Below are positions 22,423-34,100 of a DNA stretch of 64,000 bases, in pieces; position 1 is the first letter of the stretch; each line of letters begins with the position of its first letter. Both the position numbers and the translations under genes were made by a program. Below the pieces are notes generated by a model. That model was not told the DNA's origin. It saw only the letters and a list, made by a program, of their open reading frames with translations, and did no database searches. The stretch covers positions 99,403,073 through 99,467,072 of the forward strand of contig NC_060253.1 of NCBI RefSeq assembly GCF_921293095.1. The letters are read 5' to 3'. This DNA comes from Ischnura elegans (lineage: Eukaryota > Arthropoda > Insecta > Odonata > Coenagrionidae).

Positions 22423-25400
22423 AGAGATATCTCATTACCAGAAATTAACTCATATATGAAAAATTTTGACCGGCAGGCGACATGCACACATATCTGTGTT
22501 ACAAAATTACCAAAAGAAAAAATATGGGACGAAAGAGGTTCAACCGTTAATTTTGGGATTTAGACCCATTTAGAATTTAGTGTCTAAGCCCTCAAGAGTG
22601 GATAGCATGTGACGAAATACAGTCTTTCTAATTACATAATGGCATAAAAACAGAAAAGATGACTTGTAAGTGCTAATTTCATCCTACAGGTAAAGGCTTT
22701 GTGGTAGAAAATGAGACTAAGTAACTGTCGATATCCAAAAATGTAATTCAACTTAAGCACAGAATTCATAGATTTAACAATATTCTTCTCAAAAACTTCG
22801 AAAGCGAGACAAAATATGAAGCTAAACGGAACAGTCAACAATCTAAATATCTCTAAATAGACATGGCGGTGGACCTTAAAACGTACATCAGAATAAATTA
22901 AATAGATTAAAATTAGTAAGAAATAAATTCATTCAAAATTCCATTTCCTATAACATATCTCTAGTAAGTCTCCAATAAAAGTTCATACCCAAATGAGATG
23001 CAGAAACAGAGCAACCACCACTAACTTTACATGATTTAAGATATTACATGTTCACCTAGTTTTAATTAAATTGTGAGGATTATGAATTACCGAAAAGTAC
23101 ACCACTATTTGGCATAAAAAGACCTTTTAACGGACGCTCACTGCTGGAATGAAAATTTCCCGCCACATGGCAGCGATTCCTCGTTTCGATTCCGATTTTT
23201 GCTAATCGACCCACGTAGAGGACCAAGACTACTCGTCAGGATAATACGAATGAAGCACAGTATCTTCCAAACGTTAATCAGATACCACTTTCCGCGTATT
23301 ATTCTTGACGTCTTCAAAAGATATATCTTCACTATTGTGAAATAAATACAGAGGGTAAGCTAAGACTTGAACGCGACCACTTAAACAGAATAAGAAGTTA
23401 TTTACACATAACACAATGTATGCTTGATTAAAAGTAATCACAGTCCAAAGTTTTATTAATAAAATTAAAAAAGGAAGTTTATACGTACTATGTTGCTAAT
23501 AATACATAACGGTGGAGGGAAACTAGGGTAAATTATAAAAAATGACTTTGCGGGTCGCAAATAATTTAATAATGGTGACTCGTTTTATCTCATAGAGAGA
23601 TGTGGAGGCCTGGACATAGATAAATATCTGGAACATTTACGAAAAAATATGCATTTATGAAGGAGTTCTTCTTTATTATAAACAAAAAGGTGGTCATTTG
23701 GAAATTCTGATTGCTTTTAGTTTTTATGAAAGCAAGAAAAAGGAACCCATTTTGATTTAATTTTATGAAAAAATTTCCAAGGTGAATACGGATGGATTGG
23801 TTTGCGAAAAAAATAAGAATAAACCAGTCCTTTCATACCTGAAATTCATCAGGCAGTGCATTTTTAAGTATGATTCATTATGTTTTCCGACAATGCATGC
23901 AAACAAAATTTGAAGCAGTAGCTATTTAGCATCCATGACGCGATGCCTTCAATTTTGCGAAGAATTGTTTATAATCTCTATCGCTCAAGTAAAATTTATC
24001 CACAATTATTAAAACTCTTAACTAGTTGCCCCAAATTTGACAAAAAGTTTAAAAGAAATGCATTAAAAATTTTCAAGAAATTTCTACCTATTTTCAAAAA
24101 CGTTAACTACTATCGACGGCAATGGTAACATAAGCAAACTTGAATGTGTGGTATTTGAATCTGGTACTTTTGTCTTTCCGTAATATGACTGCTACAATTT
24201 AGGGCATAAAATCTTTGTTAATTTTGGCAACAGCGGGACAATTTCCTGGGTAAATACATTTTTTTAAATTATCCTTTGTAAAAAATTGTTTTGATTTTGC
24301 AATTCAATATGAATGTCAATTCTCTCCCCTCAAAATGCCTCAATCAAGTACTTACCAAATCACAAATCGTGCTGCGCAATTACGATTGCCTCTGCTAAGG
24401 AAAAAATCGCAGCGGAAATCAGTGAAAACAGAAGTAAGCAACAAGGGTCTGCATTAACTCGAGCGATTCTCATCGTCTCAAACAAGATTTAAAAGAGGAA
24501 AATCCGAGATGACGTGCTATCTCTCATGGCACTTTTTGACTGACAACGACGACAATTTTTGTTTTCATGTTCCTTATTTCGATTGGGAGTTTTATTTAAT
24601 AATGAATTTGATGATGATATTTCTTGGCTTTTTAACCATTATCAATTGCTGTTTTTTTAATTAATGTCATCGGTAAAACAAATAAATATTTGCGCCAACG
24701 TTTAGATCATTCATCAGCGCATATGCCGCACAAAGTTTGTCAAAATAATAGTAGTGCAGCACCCTGTAGATGGACAATTTTGCAAAAATATAGAAATAGG
24801 ATTGGTTCCAGTGACCGAATTCCAAAAATAACCACAAAGATATTTAATAAAATTCATCACTCACGAAGAAGAAGAATCATCAGAATTTTAATAAAACCAA
24901 TTTTTTGTGTGTTATTACTCCGTCGAAACTCCATAATACTACTGGAGGTGGGATATAGAAGGTCGTTTTAAGTTGTAGTGGTCACCTTGAGAACTCTTGT
25001 AGGTTTATACACACTCTGAGGAGGATATTCAAACTCCGATCGCCAAAATATTCCTGTGGGTGAAAACATGATTCTTCAGAAGTTTTGCTCCGGACTTTCC
25101 TGAGACGGTATTCCACCCCACAATTCCTACCCTTGAGTTGCGGCTTCGAAATGAAACATAATTGCGAACCCGAAAGGAGGGGAGAGAAATAGATGAGAGT
25201 CGAGTGGGGGCACAAATAGAGAAATAAGAACATGAAAAAAAGGCGGAGGAAGCATATAATAAGCGAGTAAGTTGGTGGTCGAACGGACCGAGCCCTCTGT
25301 CATTTTCCGAAGCCGAAAGCTACAAGGCCACCGTGCTACGCGGCGAGGAAAAATTAATGGGAAGGGGAAGGATTGAATAGAGGCACAAAGGTAGTGGAAA

Positions 25401-25744
25401 GAACCGCGGTGGCAAGTACAGTAGGGAAAGAAGAAAAGAGTTCGGACTGAAAAGGCGGCGATGGCCAAGGATATAGAGGGAGAGAGAGAAAAGAATATTG
25501 GAATGGTGGACAAAGGCTCGCCCGGCTACTACTTTTTAAGGGCCTGGTGAGTTACTCATTCGGCTGCGTACGTGGTTTACTTAGGAACGCATTCTGTCTC
25601 ACAAGAGCTAACACAATCTGCTCCACAGTTGGTGGGCTTATTGAAATCAAAGGCTATGCGGAGGTATGGCAACTGCGTCACAAAGGAGCATAAGTCGCTC
25701 GGTGACGATGCCCTCCTTTGATTTTGGAGGTACCACCAAAGAAA
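22423..25744. other. No gene supported
   Basis: AT-rich sequence. Purine-rich on the plus strand at ~25150-25510, including a GA-rich run, which opens a pyrimidine-coded minus-strand frame of 128 codons (25513-25127) rich in S, F and L; I attribute that to composition. No element ends were recognised. Confidence 0.35.
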
Positions 25745-25860
25745 CGCCGACTTCGGTGGCAGTGGGGTATATTCTTCGCCATGAGGTGGCGGGTTCGAAC
25801 TCCAACTGGGTGGGAATATCACCATCCGCGTCTTCGTTGTATGTGCATTAGCAACAAGTC
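25745..25860 (+). repeat. tRNA-derived SINE (family B copy)
   Basis: Plus strand: 'cggtggcagtggggta' (A-box side), 'ttcgccatgaggtggcg', 'gcgggttcgaactccaactg' (B box), then 'ggtgggaatatcaccatcc'. It aligns with the head of the family B copy at 12301-12492 ('ggtgggg', 'gttcgaatcccacctgggta', 'ggtgatccctatcc'). The body past ~25830 has drifted beyond recognition. Confidence 0.65.
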
Positions 25861-27329
25861 AACGGTGATGCATTGTATTAGCAACAGTCCAAATTTGACT
25901 TTCAAGATGGAATATTAAAAAATTTTGATTATTTCATACGTGCACATGTCTATTCTACAGTATGGTAAAACGCTATACGCGAGTTTTAAAAGTAATTTCT
26001 GCAAAAAATTACAAATTTTTTAAATTCCGATGATCTAAATTTCCTTAGGATTACTCCCGAAGTAATCAATTTTACTATTTTGACCTGATTCTTCGAGGAA
26101 TGATTAATATTAATATAATTAGAAATACATATATGAAGGCTCAAATGACTGCGTAATAACAAACTCTGGGTTCAGCATCGAAACCCCAACATGAGAAATT
26201 ACCTATTATCAGAAATGGAAAAAGTTAGCTAAGTTACTACAATGACAAGCATCATGTTAAAAATCTGATACTTTAACGTCCTACTTTATCGTGAGAATTT
26301 AATTCTCCTTCTATTGTAGTGCAAAAAATCTCGTTCAGAAGTAGTATTTAACTTCTTCAAACCCAAAGAACACACACGTGCATCTCCGCGTTTTTATTTT
26401 TAGAATCCTTCTTGTGTGAATTACTGTCGTTTAAACCCACCGCTACACTTCTTTATACCATGTAGTACACGAATCTGCCACTACACGCCACATGTTTTTT
26501 TTTGCGTTCGTAAATCAAGATGGATGACACAATGGAAAGCAAGAGGAGTGTGCGTCGTCGAGTTTTTATATTAAGCTATTTTGTCAGTTTTTTAAAACTA
26601 ATAAATAATGGATTATATCAATTGGAAATAATGAATGATAATAAATTATTATTGATGAGAATAATTTCTTTGTTATATTGTAATGCATAAAAATACTGTC
26701 GGAACATACCGAGGTGCACATATGTGTACCATAGTATAAGATATTTGTTAATGAATATTTCTTTCAAATTTCACTGTGATGTTCTTTTTTCCATTCATTT
26801 TGATTATGAAAGGAGTCTAAAACTTAAATAAAACAGCTCAGAGACTCATGGGTTCGAAGAGGTAGGAAAAAAACATAAATCGAAATAAAAAACATGGAAG
26901 CTAACACTATCGTCGTAGTCAACCATTCAGGCCATTACTGGATTCTGATTGCCTTTGGTGATCTTGGAATTTGCCATTTTAGTCATGAGTAGTAGCCAAA
27001 AAAACGCTCTTGAATGTTTTTTTCTGATGGTTCCACCGAGAAGAGTAAGCACCACCGTAAAACAAAGTACCTAAATGCCATTTTAGTACCTATTCCAAAA
27101 TGTTTTTCATGCGTCCTATATATTCCAAACTGACTGCACATAAAAATAGTCCTTCGAGAAAATATCTCCAGGCTCACGGCAACGCTCAACTGTGAGAAGT
27201 AAACACCTTACTTCACAAATACAAATTCATTTAGATAAAAAATTGATTCGTACTGATAGGTACATAAAATAATTATCCATCAAATAACATTCATCGCGTG
27301 ATAGCAACACAATAGCTCTTCACCTTACT
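25861..27329. other. No feature supported
   Basis: AT-rich sequence without long frames or recognised repeats. Confidence 0.4.
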
Positions 27330-27404
27330 ACTGTATGAGTTATTTACATATTTATTATGGAGATGACTTCAAAATAAAGCAGCTAAATTATGGCGGTAAT
27401 ATAA
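27330..27404. repeat. Second copy of the core of the 28448 insertion
   Basis: The string 'actgtatgagttattta' and the following 'attatggag.tga.ttcaaaa..aa' match the central 75 bp of the foldback insertion at 28591-28665 in the same orientation. The GC-rich inverted flanks present at 28574 and 28667 are not present here, so only the core is shared. Confidence 0.6.
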
Positions 27405-28433
27405 AAACAGCCGCTTCAAAATGTGCCATTTAAAAATATATTTTAGTTGAATACCTTTCCTACCATTTATTTCAATCAAATTGGACTAAAAATAAAGAAA
27501 TTATTTATTCTATTCCATTCCGACTGTAAAAATGTCTAAAACCTCCGTGAAATTCATTGTGACAACAAATACAAAAAGACTGTGCCGGTATTAAAATTCT
27601 CTCCAAAAAAAAAAAAGATAAGGACAGACGCTGGCAAAGCAAGATTCAAAGATTGCAAAGTTCGATTAATAAATGTATTTAACCTTGTATTTTAAGTGTC
27701 ACAGAGTAGCTAAGTTTATTTATCTCCATCATTGTTTGCATAGGCTACGCAAGATAATGTTTATACGTGATTGCTGTGCATTACACGAGGAAAAAGAGTT
27801 ATGGAGGAATGATAGAGCAAATGAATCCTAAGAATGAATAATGAAAATGCATCCTAAAGACAAGTTCTCGAAATAAGAAAAGAAGGATGTGGGTAACGAG
27901 AATATTTAAAAAATCAAGTAGTATTTAAATGTAAATAGAGGAATGCAGTAAAAACTCTGAAAATTGTTATGAAATATATTCATGCACCTTTTTTAAAGGA
28001 ATTGAGTCATTGCTAATGCTATTTCTTCGAATAATGGAGAGAGAAATAATGCAGTAGCCAAATTACATTGAATGAAAAAGGATACATTAAATTTAAATTG
28101 ATCCACACCTCAAAATTTTATAAAATAGCATGACAAACTCGCATGCAGTAATTTTCCGTATTAACTTGTTTTTTCAACATGTTGACATACAGCAATGTGT
28201 CCATATTTGCGGATAGTTTTTGCAAGAAAATAAAAGATAATGCTATTTTCAGCCACACAGCTAATCCCATTCATTATGATTGCCTTCTATGTTGCATAAG
28301 GCCGTTATTTGAGCTGTGATCTCACGTGATAAACAATTGAATTCGCCCTTAAAATTGAACTCTCGAAAATCACTATATCACGCTGGGAAAAATAGTTTCT
28401 TTGATGAACTGAAGCTCAACTTTGATGACAAAC
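27405..28433. other. No feature supported
   Basis: AT-rich sequence. There is a 13-A run near 27605. No coding or repeat structure recognised. Confidence 0.4.
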
Positions 28434-28758
28434 TGACTTTCTAAATGATTAAATAGAGACATACGGGTGTACGCCGCGTGATGTTTAGGAAATTTCCCCG
28501 ACGTTTCGTGACCGACTGCTGGTCACTTCTTCAAGGGAATGCTGCTGGAGTTTGGTTCTACTGCCTTTTTATTAGGGTGGCCGGAGGGGGCACTGTATGA
28601 GTTATTTATATATTAATTATGGAGTTGAATTCAAAAGAAAGTAACTGAATTAAAGCGGTACAATTATGCACCCCCTCCGCCCACCTGAAATGATTCACCC
28701 GTATGTCTCTCTTTAATCACCATGAGCCGCTAAAGCTTTAATAATGACTTTCTAAATG
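28434..28758. mobile_element. Foldback insertion with 14-bp target-site duplication
   Basis: A perfect direct repeat TGACTTTCTAAATG (28434-28447 and 28745-28758) flanks a 297-bp insertion. Inside, 'gagacatacgggtg' near the left end is inverted near the right end ('cacccgtatgtctc', with flanking 'attaaa/tttaat'), and a second nested pair 'agggtggccggagggggca' (28574-28592) and 'tgcaccccctccgcccacct' (28667-28686) surrounds a 75-bp AT-rich core. On the minus strand at ~28490-28540 a perfect stem GTGACC/GGTCAC is followed directly by CGAAACGTCGG. A 14-bp duplication is typical of target-primed retroposition, and the stem plus CGAAAC motif recalls ends of Penelope-like elements. No protein is encoded. 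Confidence 0.72.
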
Positions 28759-29559
28759 TTTCAATTCCCGATGCTTTTCCATACTATTTTATCAACCGCT
28801 TTCATGTAACCTTCATCGTAATCAATGGTATTTTAAAATACTACCTTCTATGTAATAAGAACTCGCACCAATGCGATAAATCTGATCCTCATAAGAAACA
28901 GGTGCTTGGAGTTGATCCCCTGGTGTGACACAATATTGTGATGGAGTTTTTCTTATTCAAAGTAATACGCGTGGATTCATAGAAATCGTGTTATTTCATC
29001 TAAATTATCTGTTTTTCCATGGGCGAAAGCGCACATCACTAAATCGAAGAAAGATAATCGGTAAGACTATTGATGAATTCTGCAATGCTCAAAGAGCCTA
29101 TGAAATCCTTATCCCTAAACTTATTTTGAGGGTAATAATATAAGTTTTGCACAACGAAAAGGACGGCCAGACAAAAAAATAAGTTGTCCTCTGATTTGAA
29201 AGTTATTTTTTCTAGTTTTTTTAAGCACTTTCAAATGAAGAAGCGCCATTTTCAAAACACAGCCGAGAACTTGTTTCAACATAAATGGATAGTGAAAATA
29301 TTCTTGCGAGACGAGCTACGTTGCAGTTTTTACCATAGCTAACATTGATCGTATAAGTCACATGTTATTATTAGCAATTATTTACAACAACCTGGTGCAC
29401 CTTATATACATCAAATCACTTTTAAGAGTGTAATTGATGTCCCAAGTTTACGCTCCGTATCTTAATGCAGTGTTTACGTCATGAATGAAAATTTCACGGA
29501 AATCTCAAAATAGTAATGTTGACGAGATATCTCTCTTTCAAGACATAGCTCTCACAGTG
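28759..29559. other. No feature supported
   Basis: AT-rich sequence. A 72-codon plus-strand frame at 28925-29143 carries no motif. Confidence 0.35.
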
Positions 29560-29960
29560 GCAATTGTTCCACCGTTGCTTTTACCTCTGATATGGGCTTT
29601 GAACTTGAGGAGTGCGCCACCGTGGCGCCAGTAATTAGTTCACGTTACGGTACAGGTTCTGAAAGTAGACTGTGAATCTCCCGGAATACGCTTAGTCCTC
29701 GGATGCAAAGAGTATATTTCTACGTTCCTCGCAGGTAAGACCTCAATTTTATGACTCAATTCATAGTTGCTTATTAGCAATTTTTCACCACAGAAGCCCA
29801 TCGAGGCGGAGGCGCCTACTCCTTGAAAAATATGCCTAGACGTCACCGCAATCGAAATGTTTTCTATTGGCGCACACGTCTCATTGTCAGTGGAACACTC
29901 AATTTTGTAACCAGGATCGACAAGGTAACTTTGTCTTTCGATAACTTCAGTCACAAGGTA
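29560..29960 (-). pseudogene. Unrecognised protein-like frame, possible exon or pseudogene
   Basis: On the minus strand the frame from ~29960 to 29640 encodes about 105 residues of balanced composition, with VIERQSYLVDPGYKIEC, NETCAPIENISIAVTS, GASASMGFCGEKLL and HKIEVLPARNVEIYSL, then stops at TGA (29640-29642). The same frame stays open after the stop (NYWRHGGALLKFKAHIRG) to a donor-like AG|GTAAAAG near 29583. Alternating polar and hydrophobic residues suggest beta-strands, and four cysteines a secreted fold. I do not recognise the family; any similarity to beta-pore-forming proteins is only an impression. Upstream there is a stop four codons before, so an exon would need its acceptor near 29950. 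It could be an exon with a nonsense mutation, a pseudogene, or chance. Confidence 0.28.
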
Positions 29961-30350
29961 GAATTAAACACCCTATTTCATAGCTTCTGCCAAAATTTAA
30001 AAGAAAGTATTATTCAAGCTGAGTAGGACGGCTATTCACTCAGCGGCTACCTTAAGGATATATTGTATAATATTTGGCGCGATTTGGAGGAAGTTAATAA
30101 TGATAGTTAAATAAGGCATTGCAATAGTTCCACTGAATTCATTTTCCTACGACGCGATTCGTTGTTACTACGACATTTTCAAGTGGGCATCTGAAAATTT
30201 TGTTCTAACAAAGAAACTGATCGTGCGAAAATAAATCCAGTGGCAATATTTTAATACCTTAAATAGATTGAATATATAATAAATGTAACGATTCAAAGTT
30301 TTCCTAATGAATTATGTTCAGGAATTCCTCTTGACCTCTACATCAGATTA

Positions 30351-30512
30351 ATGCAGTCGTATTGGCCGATGTTTCGGAAAATGACGTGCCTTCAATTCTC
30401 ATGTCGTGCTACTCCCTGAATGAGTGTTGATTTAGTCATTAAGACAGTACCTAACATGCCTTGAGAATGAAAGACAAGTCATTTTCCGAAACGCCGGTTA
30501 ATACGACTGCAT
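30351..30512. repeat. Inverted repeat, ~62-bp arms
   Basis: The arm 30351-30412 starts 'atgcagtcgtattggccg' and contains 'gtttcggaaaatgac'. The arm 30451-30512, inverted, starts 'atgcagtcgtattaaccgg' and contains 'cgtttcggaaaatgac', with further pairing inward through 'attctcat/attctcaa'. About 38 bp separate the arms. Both arms carry the 'cgtttcgg' (CCGAAACG inverted) string also found in neighbouring Penelope-like sequence, and the element lies ~30 bp from the 3' end of the Penelope-like fragment. Confidence 0.7.
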
Positions 30513-30539
30513 ATTATCAATAACAGACTCTTTGTTGCT

Positions 30540-31023
30540 TCCACAAAATATTTATAAAAATTTCTATTTTACGACCGGTTTCGGCTGTTACACCATTATC
30601 AAATATAGGAAATATAAAAAATACTGTAGAGACTATATTACTATTATGTATACTATGTATGTTGATGGAGTAGGGTTGGTTCCGAGCTGGGATTGGTAAA
30701 TTCCTGGAAGGGAAGGGGGGAAAACAAAGTGTGTCATTCGGGTTGGGGGTGGGGGATTTCGGAGGGTGATAAGTAATAAGGGGGCTGGGTTAGGAAAGGT
30801 TATGTCGTTAACAAGGTTTCCCTTTGTTGCTCTCTCCCGAATTTTCAAGGCATCTGTCCTTCCTTTACTGGTAAAATAGAGCATTTCTGGATCGAAACTG
30901 CTTTAGGTGCCCCATTTCCAAGAGGTCCTGGGCGAAATCTGACGCATCATCCTTGTTCTTTCAGCATGCCTTGTGTTCCTTCATCCATGACTTGAACTTT
31001 CGCGCCGTTTGGCCGGTATATAA
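30540..31023 (-). pseudogene. Penelope-like element: C-terminal GIY-YIG endonuclease half and 3' end
   Basis: Minus strand from 31023: LLYTGQTARKFKSWMKEHKA, a stop, then KNKDDASDFAQDLLEMGHLK. This is the YIG half of a GIY-YIG nuclease as in Penelope-like retroelements (usual form 'YIGQT.R.FK.R..EH'), with the catalytic Arg of the R.FK box. After a frame change the frame 30884-30633 continues ALKIRERATKGNLVND and FPNPAPLL, matching the end of the family's ORF ('NLLND...F....LL'). A 3' part with 'cagccgaaaccggtcg' and 'tttttataaatattttgtgg' follows to ~30540. In intact elements this domain nicks the target for retrotransposition. The GIY half is missing here and lies inverted next to it. Confidence 0.8.
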
Positions 31024-31041
31024 CAACGTAATATTTATAAT

Positions 31042-31149
31042 AACAACACCTTGGGAAGATTGTTAAATAATTCTAAAGATATTATTGAACCCAAATTAAA
31101 AACTGGTATTTATAAATTAAACTGTAAAAATTGTGATTCATGCTATATA
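31042..31149 (+). pseudogene. Penelope-like element: inverted segment with GIY half of GIY-YIG
   Basis: Plus strand: NNTLGRLLNNSKDIIEPKLK then TGIYKLNCKNCDSCYI, after which homology ends at 31149. This is the region just upstream of, and including, the GIY motif of Penelope-like endonucleases, with its typical CxxC ('CKNC'). No stop interrupts it. It ends at the residue ('CYI') where the opposite-strand segment begins ('YTGQT'), both breakpoints sitting in a 'tatata' string. The two segments thus look like one element with an inverted 5' part. Confidence 0.75.
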
Positions 31150-34100
31150 TGCACCACGTACAAGCTTCTAGTTTCGATTCAATACGACTGAATTAGCCTG
31201 GTGTATGTAGAACCCGAGAGGAATATCTGAATAAAATATATTATTTGTGATATCTTATATGTATTGAGTATAAATGACTAACTAATATTAAAGATAGATG
31301 CCCTTGAAGTTACCCAATGGAGATGACGCAAAGATTGTCGCCAAAACAAATCAAGGTGGCAAGAAGAAACACGCTTCTTACTTGGTTTGGCCCGCTAAAA
31401 TTCTCACAGTGGCTACGCCCTCTTTTCCCTCAAGACACTTCAATTTTCTGTGAAAACCAGAGACGCCTACAAGGAAGGAGGAGAGGAGAAATTATGATTT
31501 TTGTTTGAGCGCGAGACGAGTGCGGCGGACTGTCCTTCTCCGGCAAGCTCTCAGAGGACACCTGCGATCGCCTCCTATTCGCTTCATCAAACAGTCGTAA
31601 AAAAAAGATGAACGACGAAAAGTTTGTGCGCACGTTTAGCGAGATCGATGGATATGTGACGAAATACTAAAGCTCCGAAATGAGAATATAAAAGTGGTTT
31701 GTTGGCTCCGGCTCTCAAAAGAGAGTCTTTTCGAGTCGATCTCGAAAGGAATGAGGTTTGGGCAAGGAAATATACAAGGAGCGAGGAAGATGTATGCCTT
31801 ACCAACATGGAATTCGTCCGGAGACATTAAACTTTCACGAGCCGAACGCATTATTTGACCAACCGCTGGCGCTATAACTTGTGCATACAGATCGAAAAGT
31901 GAAAATTTTAGCACCTCCCGCCCAAGGGTGGTTCAGTAAAACCGAAGATGACATTCTGTATAATTTACGGATTTTTTTAAACGGTGATGCAATGCTGTAT
32001 GAAGAAAAAAACGACAGCAAGGGCGGGAGAAAATATTTCAATGGGAAAGAACCGTTTGGGGGAATTTTGGCTAAAAATATGAGTCAATATCAGAGGGTTC
32101 GAAAATAATGGAGGGTAGTGCCCTCCAGGTTCAGCTCTTCTAACGAATGAAAAAAAGAAAAATCTTGCCGCATCACCAGGTTTCGTTCCCAATAGTTCAA
32201 GAGTTTGGTCACAATGTATTTCATTTCAAGAGACTTCACTATCAAAAGGCAATGACCCTTTGAGGAGAAGTTTTCAGCATCTTGAAAGGTTTGGACCCCT
32301 TCATGACTACCATGGCTACCATATCGTTAAAATTTAAGTCTTAATCTTTCGAATAAGTTCAAATTTACTGCAGGGATATTTTAGGGATATGCCAAAAGAA
32401 AAATTTTTGACTACAGTGAAGACAAAATTGCAAACAAAATTAATTCGAGAAAGACTAAAGTTTAAAAACTCAGATTTGTCACAAAAGATGATCGGCAATG
32501 GACTTCACAACGATTTAGATCCTAGTCTTTCAGTCTGTTTCTTATTTAGTCTACTTCTTATCCATTAAAAATCTGCAAACATGCGCCCGAGGTTCTAGCA
32601 GAAAGATACCTATTAAATTTTGGTAGAACTTTAGCGGAGAAAAATATTTCGACGATTTATGTAGTCTCATATCAGAGCGAATAATGCTTGCTTGGTTATT
32701 TCAAGGGTATAACGTACAAGGCTACCACTTCCTCATCTTTTTCCGTTTTAGCTAAATTAGTGCATTGATTTCAGAAGCAGTTATTCGCCTATTCCAATCA
32801 AGAAATTAGTCGTTTGTTTCTCATCAGGATTCGGAAAGCGTTTTACCTTGCATAAGCCTCAAAATTTCAATCTTTCACCCAGCTCCTATTTCACTGTTGC
32901 TGACGTATTTGGATTTACCTTTTTGCTTTTCAACCCATTGCTCCTAATATTCTGTTCACGCTCAATTGAATTCTTCTCCGGTATTTTTTATCACTGCAGC
33001 ACATCAATTCAATAATTTCATATCTATAAACTAGGACGATTCTGTCGTAGAGAACACAATAAAATAATATAACGGTACCAACAGCCATAGAGAGACCTTT
33101 GTACGTTTTCCCCATCAACATAGTTATCTCATTAGTTCTTCCAGAAAGGTTTTCAACATTATTATACTCGTAAAAGATGTAATTAAATGCATGAGGAAGT
33201 TAGTTTTGCTGTTTGAGGTTAGCAGGTCATCGAAGCGTATGAAGAAATACCAGCGTATTCCCATGTGTAAAAGGCATTTTTTTAAATGAAAGCACGGGAT
33301 ACAGAAAGTAGAAGACAAATACAAAAATCATTACGGGAAATTTATTGAAAATATAGAAATTAAGACAGCTAAGAAACCGTAATGCGTTCTCTAACGTGTT
33401 AGAGAGTTAGCATCGAAGATAAAAGACATTCTTATCCTTACTCTAAAAAGGAATACTATCCAATATTTTTTGCATCTTCACTAGGTGAACTCAAATAAAC
33501 TTTTGGACATTTGGCATTAATAATTTCCTTATTTGCCCTTGACTAGAGCGCTATCGAGCACTGAATCACCACAGGGAAAAGAGCAAGCAGAAGTTTACCG
33601 GGTAAAAGAAGAAGTTTTCAAAAGGAGAGTGAGATCACTCTCTACGGATTAATTACTGGTGTAATTTAAGAATTACGCTGCGCAAGAAAGCCTACACTTA
33701 TTGCAGTGAGAGAAGCTTTACTGCTCCCCGGATAATTTTCAATTCAATAAATCACTTCGTCTCGGGTGAACACTCATAGTCGCAATGTTTCCTTTTTTTG
33801 TTAACAGCCATTGGAAACTTTTTTTCTTCCATTTCATTCCTCCAACTGTGGTACGTATCTCTCAAGGGACGACCTCGTCCTCTTGCTCCTCATGCGATTA
33901 GCTGGCGAGAGCCTTCCGCATTTGCGGCCTCATCATCTGCCACATCATTTACACAAGCCCGTACAGTAAAAACACATTGCTTCATCGAGTCCCTCATTTC
34001 TTCTAAGTTACTCTTCACAAAATACTTGCGCAAAAAAGCAATTACAACCGTACGCACTCATTATCCCGAGCATTTAAGCTTTGCTCATTTATTGATGCCG

